Below, piece by piece: positions 5,570 to 6,866 of a stretch of 6,866 nt of DNA. Source of the stretch: Candidatus Roizmanbacteria bacterium CG09_land_8_20_14_0_10_41_9 (GTDB taxonomy: Bacteria; Patescibacteriota; Microgenomatia; UBA1406; GWC2-37-13); contig PEZG01000014.1 in the NCBI GenBank assembly GCA_002774185.1, forward strand, positions 1 to 6,866, in the 5' to 3' direction. A program made the position numbers and the translations under genes. The notes below the pieces were generated by a model. That model was given only the letters and a program-made list of their open reading frames with translations. It was not told the origin of the DNA and ran no database searches. Position 1 is the stretch's first letter, and each line of letters begins with the position of its first letter.

Positions 5570-5939
5570 CAATAGCAATTGCGTCGATTTCTATCAATGC
5601 GCCTTTAGGTAAGTTACTTGCTTCTACAGTTGAACGGGCTGGTTTATGCTCTTTAAAATATTTGCTATAAACTTCATTCATCTTCGCAAAATGAGAGATA
5701 TCTTTTAGATAAACGGTTGTTTTCAAGACTTTGTCCAGGTCAGACCCGGATTTTTTTAATACATTGCTTAAATTTTTCAATACCTGATCCGTTTGTTTTT
5801 CTATTCCCTCAACAAGAGTGTTCGTATGCGGGTCTAGTCCGATCTGGCCGGAACAGAAAACAAACGGTTTTGTAACTACTGCTTGAGAATACGGGCCGAT
5901 TGCCTTTGGTGCCTGGCCTGTCTTGATGAGTTTCATCAT
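5565..5939 (-). CDS. ridA: RidA family reactive enamine/imine deaminase (YjgF/YER057c/UK114)
   Basis: A 124-aa protein of the usual RidA length, normally a cytosolic homotrimer with active sites between subunits. It hydrolyses 2-aminoacrylate and related enamine/imine products released by PLP enzymes, protecting other PLP enzymes from damage. Signature segments are APKAIGPYSQAV (10-21), FCSGQIGLDP (28-37), KTTVYLKDI (73-81) and PARSTVEASNLPKGALIEIDAIA (100-122, with R102 and E117). Y17, S30, R102 and E117 correspond to the active-site Tyr, Ser, Arg and Glu of E. coli RidA, so it should be catalytically competent rather than an Arg-lacking relative. Two adjacent ATGs (5939, 5936) are possible; the first keeps the E. 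coli numbering. It lies 14 nt after the threonine synthase stop, in the same direction, and is likely co-transcribed; no Shine-Dalgarno sequence is visible. Confidence 0.94.
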   Translation of the reverse strand: MMKLIKTGQAPKAIGPYSQAVVTKPFVFCSGQIGLDPHTNTLVEGIEKQTDQVLKNLSNVLKKSGSDLDKVLKTTVYLKDISHFAKMNEVYSKYFKEHKPARSTVEASNLPKGALIEIDAIAIV

Positions 5940-5953
5940 AAAATAATTAAATA

Positions 5954-6866
5954 TTAATGACGAAAACCGTTATAAGCATGTTCAAATGCTTCGATTGAGG
6001 CTTGAATAATATCAGGTGAAGTTCCCTGACCGATCGAAGTATTTCCGTTTTGAGTTAATCTGAGATCTACGAACACAACGGCTCCGGTTCCTCCACTCCT
6101 GATCTCCACTCGATAATCCGTTAGCACAAATTTTATTTTTCCTCCCGTTGCTTTTTTGAGGGCGTTTATAACCGCATCCACCGGTCCGACACCCGTTGAC
6201 TCTTTTCTTATTTTTGTACCATTCATCCTTATTATTACCTCGGCTTTTGGCTTTTCATCTTTCGAAGTTTCTACGTGAAAATCCAGAACTTCAAATACTT
6301 TTTTATTCGACCGGGTTGGTTTTTCCAAAATATCCTGCAGGATATCCTGGTAGTCAGAAAAAGTAACATCTTTCCCTTTTTTTAAAAATTCATCGACTTT
6401 ATCTTTAATTTCCTTTATTTGAAAATCCATTAACTTTATTCCGAATAATTTTTGCGTTGTTGTTAATATTTTTTGATTATTGGGGGATTTGGAAAAAAGA
6501 AGGGTTTCTTTATCATAAAACACCACATTTTTTCCCTTAAAAAAATCGTGGTTGTAAAGGGATAAAAATGAGTCAATGTCCGGATAGATTGTAGGCGGCT
6601 TTATCGCAACTTTCAGGATCGGAAGAGGGTCTTTTAATCCGTTTCCTGTCAATACACAAACGATTCTTTGATTTTTCAGCGATTTCCTTTTGGACAATTT
6701 TACTAACGCAGCAAGCGATGCCGCTGAGGAACTTTCCACAAAAATTCCCTCTTCCTTCGATAAATCATATTGCGCTTCAAGAATTTCTCTATCAGAGACT
6801 CGTAGTGCTTGTCCTTGCGTATTATAGATCGTATCTAAAGCCTTTACCCCATCCAAGGGAAATGTC
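5954..6866 (-). CDS. thrC: Threonine synthase C-terminal part fused to a LeuA-type (isopropylmalate synthase) regulatory domain; 5' end outside the window
   Basis: The frame stays open to the right edge, giving 303 visible residues (numbering below starts at the TTG codon at 6856; three residues, TFP, precede it). Residues 1-85 are the end of a fold-type II PLP enzyme: FPLDGVKALDTI, VSDREILEAQ, EEGIFVESSSAASLAAL, then RIVCVLTGNGLKDP (64-77), the threonine synthase hallmark. That enzyme converts O-phosphohomoserine to threonine. The PLP lysine lies upstream, unseen. Residues 86-130 are a linker. Residues 138-175 (KLMDFQIKEIKDKVDEFLKK, then DVTFSDYQDIL) resemble the helical connector of isopropylmalate synthases. 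Residues 187-298 match the LeuA allosteric/dimerisation domain: VLDFHVET, AEVIIRMNG, TGVGPVDAVINALKKATG, LTDYRVEIRSGGTGAVVFVDLRL, SIGQGTSPDIIQASIEAF. The fusion suggests feedback control by an amino acid. It is followed by ridA after 14 nt. The domain calls are firm; the ligand is unknown. Confidence 0.88.
   Translation of the reverse strand, partial: TFPLDGVKALDTIYNTQGQALRVSDREILEAQYDLSKEEGIFVESSSAASLAALVKLSKRKSLKNQRIVCVLTGNGLKDPLPILKVAIKPPTIYPDIDSFLSLYNHDFFKGKNVVFYDKETLLFSKSPNNQKILTTTQKLFGIKLMDFQIKEIKDKVDEFLKKGKDVTFSDYQDILQDILEKPTRSNKKVFEVLDFHVETSKDEKPKAEVIIRMNGTKIRKESTGVGPVDAVINALKKATGGKIKFVLTDYRVEIRSGGTGAVVFVDLRLTQNGNTSIGQGTSPDIIQASIEAFEHAYNGFRH
6330..6349. repeat. Overlapping palindromes within the fused threonine synthase gene
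   Basis: ATATCCTGCAGGATAT (6330-6345) is a perfect 16-bp palindrome, and CAGGATATCCTG (6338-6349) is a perfect 12-bp palindrome overlapping it. In the protein they encode a tandem QDILQDIL in the helical connector before the regulatory domain. The nucleotide symmetry probably comes from duplication of the self-complementary unit CAGGATATCCTG. No regulatory role is evident. Confidence 0.5.

Noticed and set aside
5951..5956. TAATAT 11 nt before the ridA ATG as another leaderless promoter
   Set aside because: It matches the -10 consensus poorly, differs in spacing, and ridA is close enough to thrC for co-transcription.
6854..6856. TTG at 6856 as the real start of the right-most gene
   Set aside because: Residues before it (TFP) continue the threonine synthase FPLDG motif and the PLP lysine domain is missing, so the gene simply enters from beyond the edge.

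Overview
The window looks like chromosomal DNA from a small-genome bacterium of the Patescibacteria/CPR type, perhaps a Microgenomates lineage. This is an inference from several traits. Genes are very tightly packed, and none of the starts has a good Shine-Dalgarno sequence. The rpsF-ssb-rpsR operon is not followed by rplI. The GT-C glycosyltransferase, S41 peptidase and C-terminal sequence styles are ones I associate with that group. TGA acts as a normal stop (ssb, the 242-aa gene), which argues against the Gracilibacteria/Absconditabacteria code. No tRNA, rRNA, CRISPR or transposon was seen.

Layout. Minus strand, 1-2025: the operon rpsF-ssb-rpsR, then an uncharacterised 238-aa protein with a barrel-sandwich-like region, then the N-terminal 81 residues of an S41 carboxyl-terminal processing peptidase that runs off the left edge. 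Plus strand, 2080-3786: a 568-aa membrane glycosyltransferase (PMT/ArnT-like GT-C fold), divergent from rpsF across an intergenic strip with overlapping TATAAT boxes on both strands. Minus strand, 3792-6866 (transcribed right to left): the 3' part of a threonine synthase carrying a fused LeuA-type regulatory domain, ridA, a 242-aa protein resembling DUF5701, and an M20 metallopeptidase. The glycosyltransferase and the peptidase converge with 5 bp between their stops.

How the genes may work together. rpsF-ssb-rpsR couples translation and replication proteins, as in most bacteria. The right-hand cluster centres on amino-acid metabolism: a PLP enzyme making threonine, apparently with an allosteric module borrowed from 2-isopropylmalate synthase, sits beside RidA, which clears reactive enamine/imine by-products of PLP enzymes. 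A zinc amidohydrolase/peptidase lies downstream.

The two most interesting observations are: (1) the threonine synthase::LeuA-regulatory-domain fusion, which suggests feedback control of threonine synthesis by a branched-chain amino acid or a related ligand; and (2) three genes with exactly the same arrangement, TATAAT + 10 nt + ATG, which predicts leaderless or near-leaderless transcripts. No stretch over 300 bases lacks a gene.
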